The translations under genes and the position numbers were made by a program. A stretch of 64,000 nucleotides of DNA from Polyodon spathula. Taxonomy: Eukaryota > Chordata > Actinopteri > Acipenseriformes > Polyodontidae. Positions 11,001-26,300 of this stretch are shown piece by piece; within the stretch, counting starts at the first letter, position 1; each line of letters begins with the position of its first letter. A model generated the notes under the pieces. It was given only the letters and a program-made list of their open reading frames with translations. It searched no databases and was not told the origin of the DNA. Location of the stretch: the NCBI RefSeq assembly GCF_017654505.1, contig NC_054565.1, forward strand, positions 2,401,468 to 2,465,467. The letters are read 5' to 3'.

Positions 11001-14000
11001 TTGTAAAAGAAGTGCATGGTACTAAACTAAATGACTATTCCAGTTTGCTTCCGGCAGCATTTATTTTGCTTAGTGTATAAAAATGCACATGTGGCAATTG
11101 TTAAATAATATATACACAAACTAGCGTCTTCAGCCTATGAAAAAGCATTCAACAAACCAGATTGTGCACCTATGATTTATTGAAACAAATATCAAGGATA
11201 AATCATATATTAGGATAACCGTATATGAATTATCTAGTGTAATACAGCTTTGCAAAAATGCATTAAAGTTCCCCTTTGGGGACAGTTTTAGCAGCATTGT
11301 TTTGGCAGCAGTCTTATGAGCCCTTCTGTTACCTTCAAGGGTCAGACACCAATGTAAGGATCACATCTCAAGACTTGGTGTTGGAGCTGCTGCTGCCTTT
11401 TGGCTCACACACTTGGATGTTTATCCATGAAATGAACAAGGCCAGTCACGGTAGGAAACTATTTTCACAACTGATTTGCCTTCGAGGTTAGAAAAACAGA
11501 CCTTCTGTAACCAGGTCTGGTCCAGTGTATTTTACTGTATCCTGTTGTACTGATCTGTAGTGGCTTAATGGGGGTCAGTCTGAACAGGTCCATTAAAGAA
11601 CTAAGCGGCATGAAATAACATGGTTTTATATCTTCCAGCTTTGTGGGGTTTCAGTGTATGATGGCAGGACAATCTTGTGAATACATTTTTCATTTAGCTT
11701 TATTTATGTAGAAAGCTGTCATTTGTGCAAACCTTTAAATGAAAATGCTGGTTGGATATTTAACAGGATTCAGTTTTAAGGGATCACGTCTCCTGTCAAT
11801 TTCCTTTAGTTTTTGCTCATTATTATTAATAAATGGCATTGCAATAGTAACAGTAAATTAAACACTACTAGGCTAAGTCATTTGGTCAGTTGTAGTTCAT
11901 CAATCTTGATAACCATAGTGAGGAAACTAGGTTATTGATAGGTCAAGCTTATAGAAGAAGATGACTAAAAGCTGTGACTCCCTTATGTTATACATACTGT
12001 ATTCAGAGACCGTATTCACTTTAGTCATTGTGTGTCGTGTGTGAACAATTGCCTACTTGGTGCCTAATCTGAAAACCTCTTCTTTAACCTTCCTTGGATT
12101 ATTAACTAACCAGCTGCTTCCCCTATTGATTCACAGTTTAGCAACCAGTAACAGACTGACCTCTACTGATATGACATGGTACAGGAAGTGAAACCATTAT
12201 AGATTTCTTGAAAAACATCTTTCAAAAAAGCAGAGATAAGACCTATATAGGGACTGGAAGTGTTTGCTGAGAAAGTGTTCTGCTAAAAGGGAACAAAAGT
12301 GAGATGTATTCTTTTTACAAAAGAGCTCAAATTGGACACTTGCCTTGTATTTTTTAAAATAAGTTTTATCTTAGGTTTTACTTGTTCATTGACACAGTAG
12401 TAGAAACCTGTGCTTTGTGCTTTTAAGCATGTGTCTTTAGAGCAAATTATTTTACACATGCAGAAGCACCAATATGTAAGATAACATCTTCTGGAGCTCT
12501 GTGCAAGGAAGTCGAGCAGATAAAGCAGCGGCCTCTGCCCTTGTTTAGTTGGCTGTGTGACACTCTACAGTATTCAGAATCTTTAACGTATAAGGGTTTG
12601 AAATACATTTCCCAACATTGTCACTCTTCTGTATCAATTGCTCAATTCAGCTTCTCTTTAAAAAAAAAAAATCATAAAAACGTTAATTATATTTTTTTTA
12701 CTAATATTATCACTGGACCCATCCTTTTCTTTTTTTTTAAAATAATGTTAGTATGCCCAATTATTTTATCCTAATTTTTATTCCTAATTTAGAAAAGTCT
12801 GATTCCGTTCCCTCACCGCAGTAATTTCCACGACAGATCAGAAGTACTGAAGGTCAGTTGGGGCCCTCTGAGCCTCAAGCCAGTCATCGATTTACACCCC
12901 GGAGTTCCACAGCGATGCTGGCTACCTGCACAGGAAGGACAAAAGCCAGCAGGTTTTTGCTTTTGAGCTCACTGGGCACCTGGCCTCTGACGTTTCTTCA
13001 CCACTAACCTTTTAAAGAAACACGACAGACCTATCCTTCATGTTGGTCAACACATAATTCAGCCCCCCCTGCTGCTTTCTTTGCTACCACATCTTAAGAT
13101 TGGATTAGTAATTTCTGTTATGAACCATTGCTCTTAAAAGGGCAACCAGGTTTTATATAAGAACATTAATTTGCATTTTTTTTTCACATTTTCTTATCTG
13201 GCAGGTTTATCGGTGTTCTTCAAATGAGTTTGAAAGCTAACAAAAAAAACAAAAACATACGGATGTTTTTAGATTATCTTTTAAGCAACACTAAACAGAA
13301 TTACATTCTGCTGTTTCTGTGAGCTTTCAGTTCGCTTTGCTTTGACTGTATACAGAGCTGGTACACAATATAGAGTCACTTGTGAGCCGCTGGGACTTTA
13401 AAATAGCAGTGGAACTGAAAAACACGTTTTAATCCCAAATCATATGATCTCCAAGGGCTATGCAGTGCCATTGGAATGGTTGTATTCTGAAGGGCTAGAG
13501 AAGCACAAGCTACGGCTTTTACATGCCCTTGGTACAGTAGAGTATCAAAACGTTGATATAATTACTTGCAGGTTTACTCAGGTAATTCATTTCAACACCG
13601 TAGTGGAATATTACCACCACTGCAATATTTGCTCTAAAAGCATTGCTGTTAATGAAGTGGCTGGCTAATGGTTCTGCTTGACTGTTTCTTCAGGGTAAAA
13701 CGCTGGTATCATAACAGTATCCCTATGTTTTTTTTTTTTCACTCTGCGATCACAGTTACCATATGTTTATTATAGGCTGGTGCAACAGAGACTAGAGTAC
13801 TGCTAACTTGTCTTCTCAGTGTGGGACACACTGATGGGGGGGCGGAGCTTATAGTTAAGTCTTTTCAGAAAATTGCAGAACAGATGCAAATGAGAAAAGG
13901 TTGACAGCTACAGTAGCAGAGAGCATAGGCAAGGAATTGAGTCTCCTCAGACTGGTATATTTAGCTCAAAACAAGGGTGAAGTCTGCTCAGATTGCAAAC

Positions 14001-14581
14001 TACAGTTTCAACAAATGACCAGGTTTACCAGCCAAGCACCGTGGAGTAGGCATTCCAGTAACTGTGTGTTATGTTTTGCGGTGGTATCCTTGTTTGAACA
14101 GTTGTGCTTCCCACTGCACCACTCCCCTATTCAAAATTTGCTGAAGCTCTCAACTTGCTGGAAGCTGCATCTTTGCCGGACAGCTTAAAAATACATTCTG
14201 GACAAAGACTTCCTGTTGCGATATGGAAACTGTTTCAGAAAGGTTGAGTCTTGACAAGGAGGAAGTCAGACGCACAGAAGGTAGGTTTGGTTCGGTCAAG
14301 TGTGCAGGAGCAATCGGTTAGCTTTACCACATGCTCTTTTTGAAAGGGAAGAATAATGAGGCAAATGTGGTTCCTTGAATGTCTTCAAAATGAATTGCAG
14401 AATTCGTTGATTGTAAACGAGGTTTACTTAGTGGCTCTCAGTGTCTTTTTCGCTGTGTTTTGGCATTGTGGTTGCTTTAGCAGCTCAAAGCACACCAACA
14501 AGACGAAACTGTTATTGATGTTACAGGATGCATGGTTAAAGGACTTGCAATCTATTTTGAACTTGGACATTTCCAGGTGAT

Positions 14582-14666
<85 letters not shown>

Positions 14667-14772
14667 CAATCCACGCCGTCTACAGTATGTGCATACGTAA
14701 AATTTATTCCTTTTTTTTTTTTAAATTGAAAACAAGGAAAAATTGTTCTTTTTAGAAGAAAAATTTTATATA

Positions 14773-14836
<64 letters not shown>

Positions 14837-15793
14837 ACTTAGCATTTGTGTTAATTAATTCATCTAACATAATTTTAAAAACAATTACCAATTACCTATA
14901 TAAATATATTAGTACGCCCGCTATATAAGCAATCAGCAGGCTAAGGATGTACAATTAAATATGTTATACCTACAATTGCTTAACAATTATTTAATCATTT
15001 TTATTATGTTGCATTATTTCATGATAAGGTGACCCTAGTGTCTATTGCATCTTTTAAGAAGTCAGTGATGTTTTTCAGTACAACCTGATATAACTTAACA
15101 GAAGCCTAGAAGACCTGACACCTTCATTTACAGTTTTCTAAGTTAATTAAAATGAAAAGTTCCATTAAATATTAATTACAATTCCACTCTGGGTTCTTGT
15201 TTAAAGATCTAAACAGTAGTGGATCTAGATATGCTGCTGCCATAACATTTGTAAACCGGACACTCATTTCAATGTGCTTTTATTGTATGTGTAATATTAA
15301 TGCATGGTGAATAACTCATCCCTGCGGGAAAACACAGTCTGGATTGATATTAGAGTTTGAGAACAGTGGTGTTAAGATCCACCCCTATTTAGAGCATTAA
15401 CCCCGCCATCTCCTCATGCTTTATGATGTCATACCCTAGAAGGAACGATCTTCTTGAAATTCATGGCAGCCCACCTGTTATCTATTCTTGTTTGCCTAGG
15501 CATCTGTAAACATTCTCCCACTGGAGCAAGCTCTTCTCAGTTTCAATGGCTCTCCAAGTACCGTCCAAAGGCGCCTCAGCCCCTCTGCTCTCCAGGTAAA
15601 GGACAAGCCTGCCAGACCCCAGCACACAAGGGCATTGACATTGACCTGATCAGCACAATGAAGAAAACTAGTAAGTGGCACACATTGTTTTACAGGGATT
15701 TTAACTGCCAGTTCTGTGATGAGGCCTCATATATCCATGCTGCTTGCAAAACCTGTGAACACCACCACAAATAATAATAACAACAACAACAAT

Positions 15794-15829
<36 letters not shown>

Positions 15830-15837
15830 AACAAAAC

Positions 15838-15882
<45 letters not shown>

Positions 15883-15901
15883 ATAATAATAATAATAATA
15901 A

Positions 15902-15976
<75 letters not shown>

Positions 15977-16177
15977 ATTAAACATGTTGGTGTTTCCTTT
16001 TAAGGGGCAATACTAGCGGTATGTTTTTTTTTTTTTTGCACAGGAAATACAAACAAAAAAAAATAAAAATCCACTCTACTGAGGAAGTGGTTGACCTAGA
16101 AACATGAAAAGTACTGTTGTTAACTGCAGGGAAGCCTGCTGACAATATTCACTAAGAATGTTATAAGATGATTATAT

Positions 16178-16255
<78 letters not shown>

Positions 16256-19200
16256 TTTGGAACGTTGTATAAACGTGAACGTATACATAACATTGATAAA
16301 TTAACTTGACTAATGATTTTATAAAATAGTAAGGGTTCTACAACGTAAAACACTATGTATAACAATGATGTTTTCTCTTTATTTGAATCCAAAAGAGAAA
16401 TAAACTTAGGTTGAATTAATGAGTTACATATAGCTGTCAAATTGAGCAATCAAAGCCCCACGCCTAAAAAGTAGTCAATTGCGATAAATCAAATCGATGT
16501 TTTTTTTTTTTTTTTTTTTTCGAAGTTGCTTCAAACTTAGAGAGATTTGATTCAGCAGACTTTTTTCGTGCAAGTATAGAAACCATAACTAAAGCAACTG
16601 TACTTCAAGAATATTTTATCCTCGAGATGTCTTGTGTGTACCACAGAGGGTTTCGTTTCTGTTAAAAGCAAGTTTCCGTCTTTAACAGCTCGTATACTGT
16701 AGTGTAGTGTGTCAGTTGATTGGTTTGGTCTGGTCTGGTGGGGTTTTACTTTTGAGTGATGTCACCGAAATCTTTGCATAGCAGGAACAGGTCCCTCGAT
16801 TGGAAAAGCTTTACAAAATGCGAGCGAGAAGTGGGCAATGTCTAATGTAAACAAGGAATCTGGTAACTAAAGACTTTCTTTACTTCTGTTTCTTTTGCTT
16901 GCCGCGTTTTGGTTTATAAGAACGTTTCCCTTTTAAAATACTAACTAGTAGTGCTACAGCACTTTCTTGCGAGGAGTTGTTCTGTTCATTATTATTCAAC
17001 TCTTCATGAGTTTGCGAACTACTGTACATTATGTAAATGGTAAACCTGACAGTTATATATTTCATTTAATTTTGCAAGCAAACATTTCCTTAGTCAGCAT
17101 ATTTTTTTTATTTTGACCTTTTGTGGTATTTCAAAATCACGATCGAGAAAATAAACTAACAACCGCCTACAATTTGTTTAGCCTATACCACGTATATATT
17201 TATAATACTACTAGACTGATTTAATAAATTCAATCTCTCTCTGAATGTTGGCAGCTTATTTTTTCATGAAAGTAGACAGTCCAAGTGAATACAGGCGAGA
17301 GTTCAGTAGGGTGCACTATGTGTGTGGAATACTGTACTTTGGTATACTAGGTTAATAATGCACAATCAGGAGTATTACATATCTGGTTGTTATCAGAGGA
17401 TTCTCTGTGATAATATTTTACAATGAGTTTAGAGAGATTGGAACTGTAAAGAGTAGGGGAAATACATTCTACCAGAATACAAAGTAGGCACTGTTACTGG
17501 AACGTTTTAAACAAACATCAATTATTTATTTCCATTATTAATTTATTTTTGGGGATTTGTTTATTTTACAGAGGAAAGAGCTGGTTGCAGAACTGTAGGA
17601 ACATGATGTTCCAAAACACGAACACAAGCTTGGTTATGGAAACACAGTGCAGTGATTCAAAGAACCTTGCCCTCTGATTAGCAGACGAGGGTTTAGTTTA
17701 GCAGATGTAAGATTTGTACCCGGTGTTTATTTCGCAAGACTCTTCAGTATTTTTCTTTTAATTATTTTCAGCGTTTTTTGTTTCTGCTTCGCACAACTAC
17801 AGTAGTAATTTAGTTTAAGATTTGGGCAGTTTACCACATACGTGGGGTTCTGGTTTCTGACAGTCCTGGTGTTGGCACAGCGTAGACATACAGTAAACGC
17901 GACACACGTCTGCCAAGCAAGCGATGTCCTGCCAAAAAACATAATACCCTCGCAGCCTTGAGATGAAAATAAAAGTAAACCCTTGTTTGGCATGAGCTGA
18001 GACTTTTCTTAATCAGTTCAGAAAACCCAATTTCTTAGCAAGTGATCAGCACAAATAGCCATGTACAGTAATTGAAATGGTTTCACTCGAGTTCACTCTT
18101 TTTGTGGTTGAAATGTGCAGCAGTTACTTGCAATTAGCAAAGCCGTCTGTCCTTTTGTGGACTCCTGATCCGGGATATGGCAAAATCAACTGTCTGCAAT
18201 TTGCTTTGTGTTCCGCTCCAGTCTTTAAAAAATAGTAAACATTAATATGAAAACCATAGAGGTAGTGCTGGTCCTTAAGAGGTTAATACAATTAACTGTG
18301 GCAAAGGATTCTGATGCAATTTAATGGTGTGCTAGGATGATTCTTAGGGGGTAGGAATTCTGCTTTCTTTTATGTAAGTACTGTAAAACTAGTTTGTATT
18401 TCAGCTTGCATTTTAATCTGTGTTATTGAATGAAAGCACCACAACTAACAAACATTTGAGTTCTGAGCGTTTAAACCTGTAAAATCTAAACGTAAATCAG
18501 CCATCGGGCCTAAAGCCGCACATGCCTGTGTTTGGCTTTGTTTGTTTTGGTTAACTGAAGGTTCTCATCAAACACTGTGCTATTATGAATCTGTTGTCTT
18601 TACCTTGTGTATTTTGTGAGTGATGTTATATACAAAAGAGAAATATACTTAGGTTGAATTAATGTGTTATTGTATAGCGACAGTTTACAGCTGAGCAATC
18701 AAAGCCCCCCTCCTAAAAATATGTATGCAGCGTGCTTTAGTGTTGTAGTGTTTCCTATGCATGCCTAATAGGGTTACTCTGTAAGTTCATTTGTATGACT
18801 TTGTTTCTTGTGAGTCTGTGCACAACAGTTTTCAGGTTTTGCATGGCAAATGCCCGACAGGGCAACCCTTAGGTCATGCAGGTGTGCCTGCTGACAAGAG
18901 TCCAGAGCTTGACTTTGCTACATAGGCGACCAGGTAACCAGCACTGGCTAAACACATGTTTGTGTGTATTGTACCTGTGATTATTGATTGGTTAATAAGA
19001 ATAAATAGAGATCCCATGTTAATGTGGGTTCAGGCAGTTGTTAATGTTACTCTTTACGTGTAATTGCACTGAATAGGGTTGTAATTATTATTACAATTAA
19101 AGCAAACAATTCTGTTGTCATTGTAAATGATCCCAGGTCTGCTCTTTAGTTTCTTACAGTAAGAGTGCGTACACTGACTTGCCAACAAATGAAAGGGAAC

Positions 19201-20237
19201 GTTCACAAGCAATATTAGAAATTCGCGTAGTTTACAAATTGATGTGGTTATGTGAGGTATCCTGGGAAAGCAGTTGTTTCTCTTCTTCACACTGAGAGCT
19301 ACACTGTAAGGTCTTTGGTCTCTTTTTTGGAATGTCAGTGTTGTATTGGAAACTAGGTTGTGTTTCTGAAAGGGGAATCCACCCACTAATCACATACATA
19401 ATGAAACTGTTCCTATAAATAGCCCTCTCGCCTCCACCTTGCAGAGCACCTTGTCAAGGGGAGTGCCACTTGACCTACCCACTGGCATTAGTTAACATTC
19501 AATCAATATACATTACAGTACATTGTAGTTCAGCCAGCGTGAAGGGGTGACAATCGAGCTACAGTGGACAGGGCCATGGGCCAAATTATGTTATGTTTCA
19601 TTATGGGCACGGTCAGTTGTCAAAATGCAGTAAAGAATTGTTCATTTCAAATCCTGTGGGTGTCTCCTTTCTGAATTGTGTTATGCTGGTACTTTACATG
19701 TAGCCTCTTTGTCATAGTTGTTTCACTGATTATGCCCCTCTACAGAACCTCTTCTGGTGTTTGTGCGTCATCACCACGGGAAGATGATAATACTGTACAG
19801 TAGGCGGAAGCAGGTTTATAACCAAGGTTTAAATAAAACCACTCTGAAGTATTATTATACTGTAGATCATTTAGTTTCCCAGAATTCATTTAGATTTTGT
19901 CTATGTTGAAATCCATGTATCCTGCACCCACAGCGCATCAGATATATGAAAATAAAATGTGAAAAACAAATAGGCAACAGAACACATATACAGGTCTATT
20001 TCTATGCATAATGGTTAGAATTCCTTTAAAATACATTCCACCACTAAACAGTTCTCATTAGACCTAGTTCATTAAGCATTTACTGTACTCTAATGCAAAA
20101 TTTGAACCAGGTATTTGACTATAGGCTTTTTGAGTTGACAGGACACAGCATAGTTAGCATTTATTTTTATTGTTGTTTGGTTGTTTGTTTGTTTGCTTAC
20201 TTGCTTGTTCTGTACTCCTTGGTTGCCAGTTGTTTTT

Positions 20238-20329
<92 letters not shown>

Positions 20330-23300
20330 GTGTTCGTTTAGTTTATTAATAAGAGAACTGACAGGATTACCTTAGCAGACATGCCATGACTGGCTCATCA
20401 GCAAAGACTGTTTAACAGCATTTACCATTTCCCTTTTACAGCAGGAAACCGGGTCGGACTTTGTCTGCTAAAGCTAGTCCCATTGCGTTTCCCAAAAAAG
20501 ATAATTGTGTTCTGTAAGTTACATGTAGGCAGTGGCTACTTGTTAGCTTCCGTACAACAAGCAGGAAATATAGGTTTAAAAAAAAAAAAAAAAAAACAAT
20601 ACATTTTTTTTTTTTTTTTTTATTGTTATTGAATTCCCTCTGAACCTTCTGATTTCCTCCACTGTGGAAATCATATCATCGTGCCAACAAACATAGTTTT
20701 CCACTAGGAGTTAACACTTTGTGTTTCTTAAACATTAAAATAAAAACTTACAACACTTTCTCAGACCGTAGCATTGGAAGTCTACAGTGAATTGCAAACA
20801 GCTTATTACTGTATTCCTGTCTCATTTCAAGCATGCCTGCTGTGACTAGGTTACTAGCACATTCAAAATGCATGGATATTACAGCACCTGGTCTGTTTCC
20901 TGGACAAAAAAGTGGCTGAGTAGCTGTCTTAATTTTGAAAATGTATTAAGTCAAAATAAATTATGTTTGAGAGTTTGGAACTACTATTTTTTTAACTGTG
21001 CACATACTGTATGTAGAATACAGGTCATTGTGTCATATATGCTGGACCAATATAAATGGATCACTTTTGGAGTATATTTAGCATTTGTAATGAAACACTG
21101 AGAGTCCATGACGTGCGGTTCATGTATCATCAGACACAAATGGAGGAAACGCCCCCACAGAATCTGGTCTGCTTCAGCTGAAATGTAATGTACAGTAAAG
21201 TAACTTACAACTTGTTCAGGGGAAAGTTAACTGGAGAGTTGGAATAGGTGAACCAATTAAATGGTGCCATTTAGTCTTGTTTTAGTGAAGTGTAATCCGT
21301 TGGTATGTGTTTACTGCATTCTTCCATAGCCTTGGGCACTCCTGTGTTCTGACAGCCCTGTTTTACATTCCCCAGCAGCAGTTCTAGCTGTACCCCCCCT
21401 TGAAACAGGCAACCACTACAGTATGTGAAGAAAGCAGGCTTGCTTTTTCTTCTGCTGCAGTAGTTATTTTATTTATTTATTTATTTATTTATTTATTTTT
21501 TTTGTAAGCTTTTGTCGTTGCTGGGGAAGCAAAACTCAAGCTAAATACAGGATTTTTTCAGTATATATTTTTTACTTGAAATTGCAAGGTAATAGTCATA
21601 TTGGATACTGGCCCCTATATTCCAGTATTGCAAAGGCATGACTTAAAGACTTTACTGTAATTACACATCTTTTTTGTTTTGATTTTATTACATTTATTTT
21701 TATGGTGCATTTCCCTTGAAATTGGGTTATTTTAACGGAAGCTGACGGAACATGGTATCCAACCTTAAGCACCTACACAGAATCTAGGTTCACAAGTGGA
21801 CTGAGCTCAATAATCTCGGGACCTGTTCTTAGAGAAAAACTTGAATCTTATCAGCATGCCCTTCACAGAACAAAAGAAAAATGCAGTGTTTCCAGTCCAT
21901 TCTCCATGTGTGCAAAATAATCCTATTAAACTCTTTATTCTTTATTTTATATAATGAGTTTCTAGTTTTCCAAAACAACATTTGAAACTGTCAGCAGTTT
22001 TGGTGGTTTTATATGGAGATCAGAGCTGCGTTGCCAAAGGGAGAGACCTGGGGAAAGCACAGGATTATTAGAACCTGTTTTATTTAGCTAAAATAAAATT
22101 GAGCTTGAAGCTTTAATAACAGCTGCCACTGTGGTAGAAAACCCACATCGACGAAGTGTAATATGTCACTTTTGTTGTGAAATAAAAGCAAATTACAATG
22201 TAACTTTTATAAATAAAATGTTGGTAGAAGGAAGTAACCTTATTTTTAGGTAAAATTGCTCACCTAATGTAAATGTTTTTTTTTAAACAAATACACAGAT
22301 ATTTTAGGTATATGCTACGGTATAGGAGAGTTAAGATATTCATTAATCATTGCATTTACTGTATAATGAATGAGCTTCACAAACCATTTACTCTGCAGTT
22401 GCACAAAGGTAACCCTGTTGTGTTTTATATGAGGAGAAAAAGTCATGTTTACAGAAGTAGCGTGTAACTGTACAGTGTTTACTCTGTATATGTACAGTAA
22501 GAGCTTGGGCATTAACATACCGGCTAGATTTACGAACATTAAAAACAACAGCCTGGTTCATAAACCTTGACAACCCTTATTTAAAAGGGAATGTGCTTAA
22601 TAATTCACAGGGTTTAATTGTGATGGTACGATATGCAGAAATTACAGGGTATTGTTGAATCACTGTTGCCCAATAACCATTAAATTAGACAGTAGTTTTC
22701 ATGAGTTGCTGCTGTGCAAACAGGTACTGTAGACCTACAGTATGTGTTGTTGCTCCATCACAGAAACCCTATAACTAATGGTATTCTGCACCTGCCTTTG
22801 TCATTTCATGTTTATTCAGTATTAAATATATCAAGCAAATCCCTGGTCGATGCCTGGCAGGCAGGACTGCTTTTACCAGCTACCCCCCCCCACACACATT
22901 TCAACCATATCTACGACTACAGTAGGAGCACAATGAAATGCTTAGTAAGGGCATCAAAGGCATGCTAGTTTTCTGGTGTGCATATATCATAGGGGCAGTC
23001 AGTTCCACATTTATTTCTTGTCCTTGTCCTTGCAACATTGAACGTAATAGAGAAGGTGTAGGAAACCACTTGGGATCCAGCGATTTTCACCAGGGATGTG
23101 CCACAGTATTAGTGCGTTTGTGATAATGTTGTGCCGCACTATAAATAGAAAGTAACAGTGTGTGTAATAGAATGAGTCTTGCAGCCTTAGCTTTTCATCT
23201 TATCTCTGGTTTGGCAGAACGGTAGGCTTTACTATTGCAGAAAGAGGAATGACACATGAGATATGAAAAAAACAAAAACATTATTATTGGCTTAATACTA

Positions 23301-26300
23301 GATGTGTCATGAATACTTGTCTTTGCTGAGATGGATGGAAACATAATTGATCAGCGTTATTTCATGGGTAGAAAGGTGTGCTGTGAAAAGCAAACCCTCT
23401 TGAGAAGGGAGGAGCTGCAGTCTGACAAAATTAGAGCCTTATTATTTAGAAACGCTCCAGTGTGATGAGCTCTCTGTGTGGACGCTGTTAATGAAACAAG
23501 CTGGCACTTGCTGTACAGTTATTCTCTAGCGAGACTTTTAAAATACTTCCAAAATGTTTCAGTGTCTATCAACTTCCCAACAGTCGTGAGTATTAATAAA
23601 AGTAAAACTCTGTTTTGCTTACAGTATCAAAAAGGCAAGAGATTCAGCTTTACGAACAATTTCAGATTACCTGCTTTTCATCCAGTGGAGATTGTTGTAA
23701 TGGATGTTAATTAGGCCTGCGTGTGTATCTGAAGGGAATACTTACTGCCTGGTTCTACTTTGGAAATGTGTTAACCCCTGGCATTGTATGTTGTATTGGA
23801 GTTTTTATTGTCCTGCTGCACTACAGTATAGAACGTATTGCTAAATTACTTCAGACTGAAGTTTGCTCGAGCAAAGAGATTTACTAGCAGTAAATCAGAT
23901 GACTATATAATTGAAAATATTCAAACAATGCTAATGATTTTTATTGGACTCTGCTTCCCTTTTATTTTAACACTTAACCTGCTAGCTCTAACGTTGCAGC
24001 ACTGTCATGTTACCCTATCTGTTATGTTACAGTAATATCATTGTTCTCTGTGTACTACATAATACGTTGTTGCTAACTCAGACCTGACCTGGAGGTTTAT
24101 TTTGGGCACTGTCTTTCCTTGAACCTTTCATATCTTTTCGTAGATAGACATTGCACTGGTAGTTGAGATTCACTGGGACGCACTGTCCCTGTTCTCAGAG
24201 TCTTAATTAGTGGCTTGTGTTATTCTACAGTATCTGTCTTCTTTTTTCAGGAAATTCTGCAACAGACGGACAAATAAAGGACTCTGAAGAACAGGCCATT
24301 CATCACAGACACATCAACGACAGTACAGAGCATAATGCCGACAGGTGAAACAGAGAAATCACAGATCCGTTTCTAAAGAAATATATTTTTCTTTTAGACG
24401 TAGTACTCCTCTCTGAGGGCTAGATGGGTCCGTCGCAAAGGATACATTTTGTCGTGTGTACTAAGAGAAAATATGTTAATGAAGAGAGCTGCAATGAACT
24501 AATTTAAGTATTTGTTGTGTCATCTTAGCGAAATCTCTAGCATTGCGAGAGTAGTGCGACATTCATAGTTGAGTTGTGGTTTTCTGCAGCAGAGGGGCTC
24601 GAAGGATAATGTTTGTACACCACTCTTATCTGACACAGTGTTTTTCGAGCAGAGGCAAGTGTTTTGGATGCCTGGCTGCTACATTTGTGATTAGTAACTG
24701 TAAATCACAAACCACCTGCACATTAATCAGACAGGTGTGTTTCCTATTCCTATACAGATGCTCAGAATGAGCTGGAGGGGTTAGTAGCACATGTGTGTAG
24801 TCTATTGCTCCCAATGTGTTGGGGAAACCAGAAATGTCATAGGAATGTGTTTTCAAGGCTTGTAAGTACACCCTGCTTTTAGAGAAAAGTAGGTATCTGG
24901 GTGTTCGCCTCAGAAATGCATTGAGCACAACTGGCAACGCACGAGGAAACGCAGACTGGGAAATGCCAGCAACAGCTGCCGCAGTCCCCTGAAAGGACCC
25001 AGAGGCAGGATAATGCAAGGTGGACAATAGTTTGACCACTGCAGGGATAACATGAATCCGGTATATCATTTATAAGAACACCTTAACTAGAAAACTTTTT
25101 TGTAAATCACATTCTCTCTAAATTGCTGATATCTCACAAAATCTCATCTTTTAAAAGGTGTGAGTACCACAGTTTCCACCTACTGACCAGCGTTAACTGT
25201 GCTGCTCTCTCTTTCATATTGATAATGAATGTAACCCTTTTCTTTTGCTATAAAGGCAGGGAAAACTGAAAGTGGAAGCACGGAGTGATATGGTGCGATC
25301 TTCACGTCACACGGTTTCAAACAAAGCACATATACTTACCATGCCACATTTTGGACTGAGAGATAACATTATCAAGTGTGAACTTTTGAAAAGGGAAGAG
25401 ACCTATACCTACATCAGAAACTTCAGGTAGGTCTATGGGCACAGAAGTGAAACAAGCTACTGCATGCCAATGTATCCCAGTTGTCCACCACTATTTTCAA
25501 AATATTAGCTCTTGTGATAGAGGATGAAATAAATAAGTAATGGATGCTTTTTATATACTGTGCAATACTGTGATTCTGAGCATAGCACCAGATACCACAT
25601 ACTGCATACAGTACTGTCTGCAACCACTGTTGCACAAGGCCCTCTGCTGGCAGTGTTATCTACATACCATGTTACTAATCACAGTTGACTGTGAAGTCTT
25701 CCCATACCAGCAGTCCTAGTGCTGAATTCATCCACCTGCTCATCATGCTGCATCTCATTTCCACACACGTTTTGCATATTATCTTTGTTTCAGTTGGGTG
25801 GAACTGTACTGATGGTCAAGTTGATACAGAGATTTGCTCAAGGTCACACGGTCAAGATGCTGAGTTGGCATTTCAAACCATGATCTACTAGCTCTTTATT
25901 TATAACCACCAAGCTACTCAACAATCGTGTAAAATCTTGCACTAAAATAGGACTTTTTGTGTGGTTTTCTTTATTAGAAAGTAGGTCTTGTTGACGTTTG
26001 CTTTACAACCACCCGCTATCTTGAAACTATGTGAGTCAAATAGGCATTTTCCTTCTGACTGAAGCAGTAGAAGGTTCTGCATGAAATCTTCAGCCTCACC
26101 AACTTCCCATTTTGTCGGTTTCCGTTGCAGGTTTTTTATTGGTACCTACAATGTTAATGGGCAGTGTCCAAAGGACAGTCTAAAGCCATGGCTGAGCTTT
26201 GGCACTGAACCCCCAGATGTCTACTTTGTGGGGTAGGTGTTTTTAAAAAAGAAAATCAATCTGTTTTTATATATTGAGTGAACAAACACATATTTTAACC

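Larger units (their letters stand above)
11451..15499 (+). other. INPP5B intron 5, no extra gene seen
   Basis: Holds two (TA)n tracts near its 3' end and short homopolymers. I found no further conserved exon or identifiable mobile element here. Confidence 0.5.
15596..24250 (+). other. INPP5B intron 6 (8.7 kb), no nested gene seen
   Basis: The longest intron. Apart from the microsatellites and the duplicated 85-bp repeat it contains a (TTTA)n tract near 21465-21500, poly-A/poly-T runs near 20578-20620, and otherwise unremarkable AT-rich sequence. Confidence 0.5.

Noticed and set aside
15701..15985. Minus-strand frames of poly-Leu/Ile/Tyr
   Set aside because: Translations of the (AAC)n/(AAT)n microsatellite; likewise the Tyr/Ile frames over every (TA)n tract.
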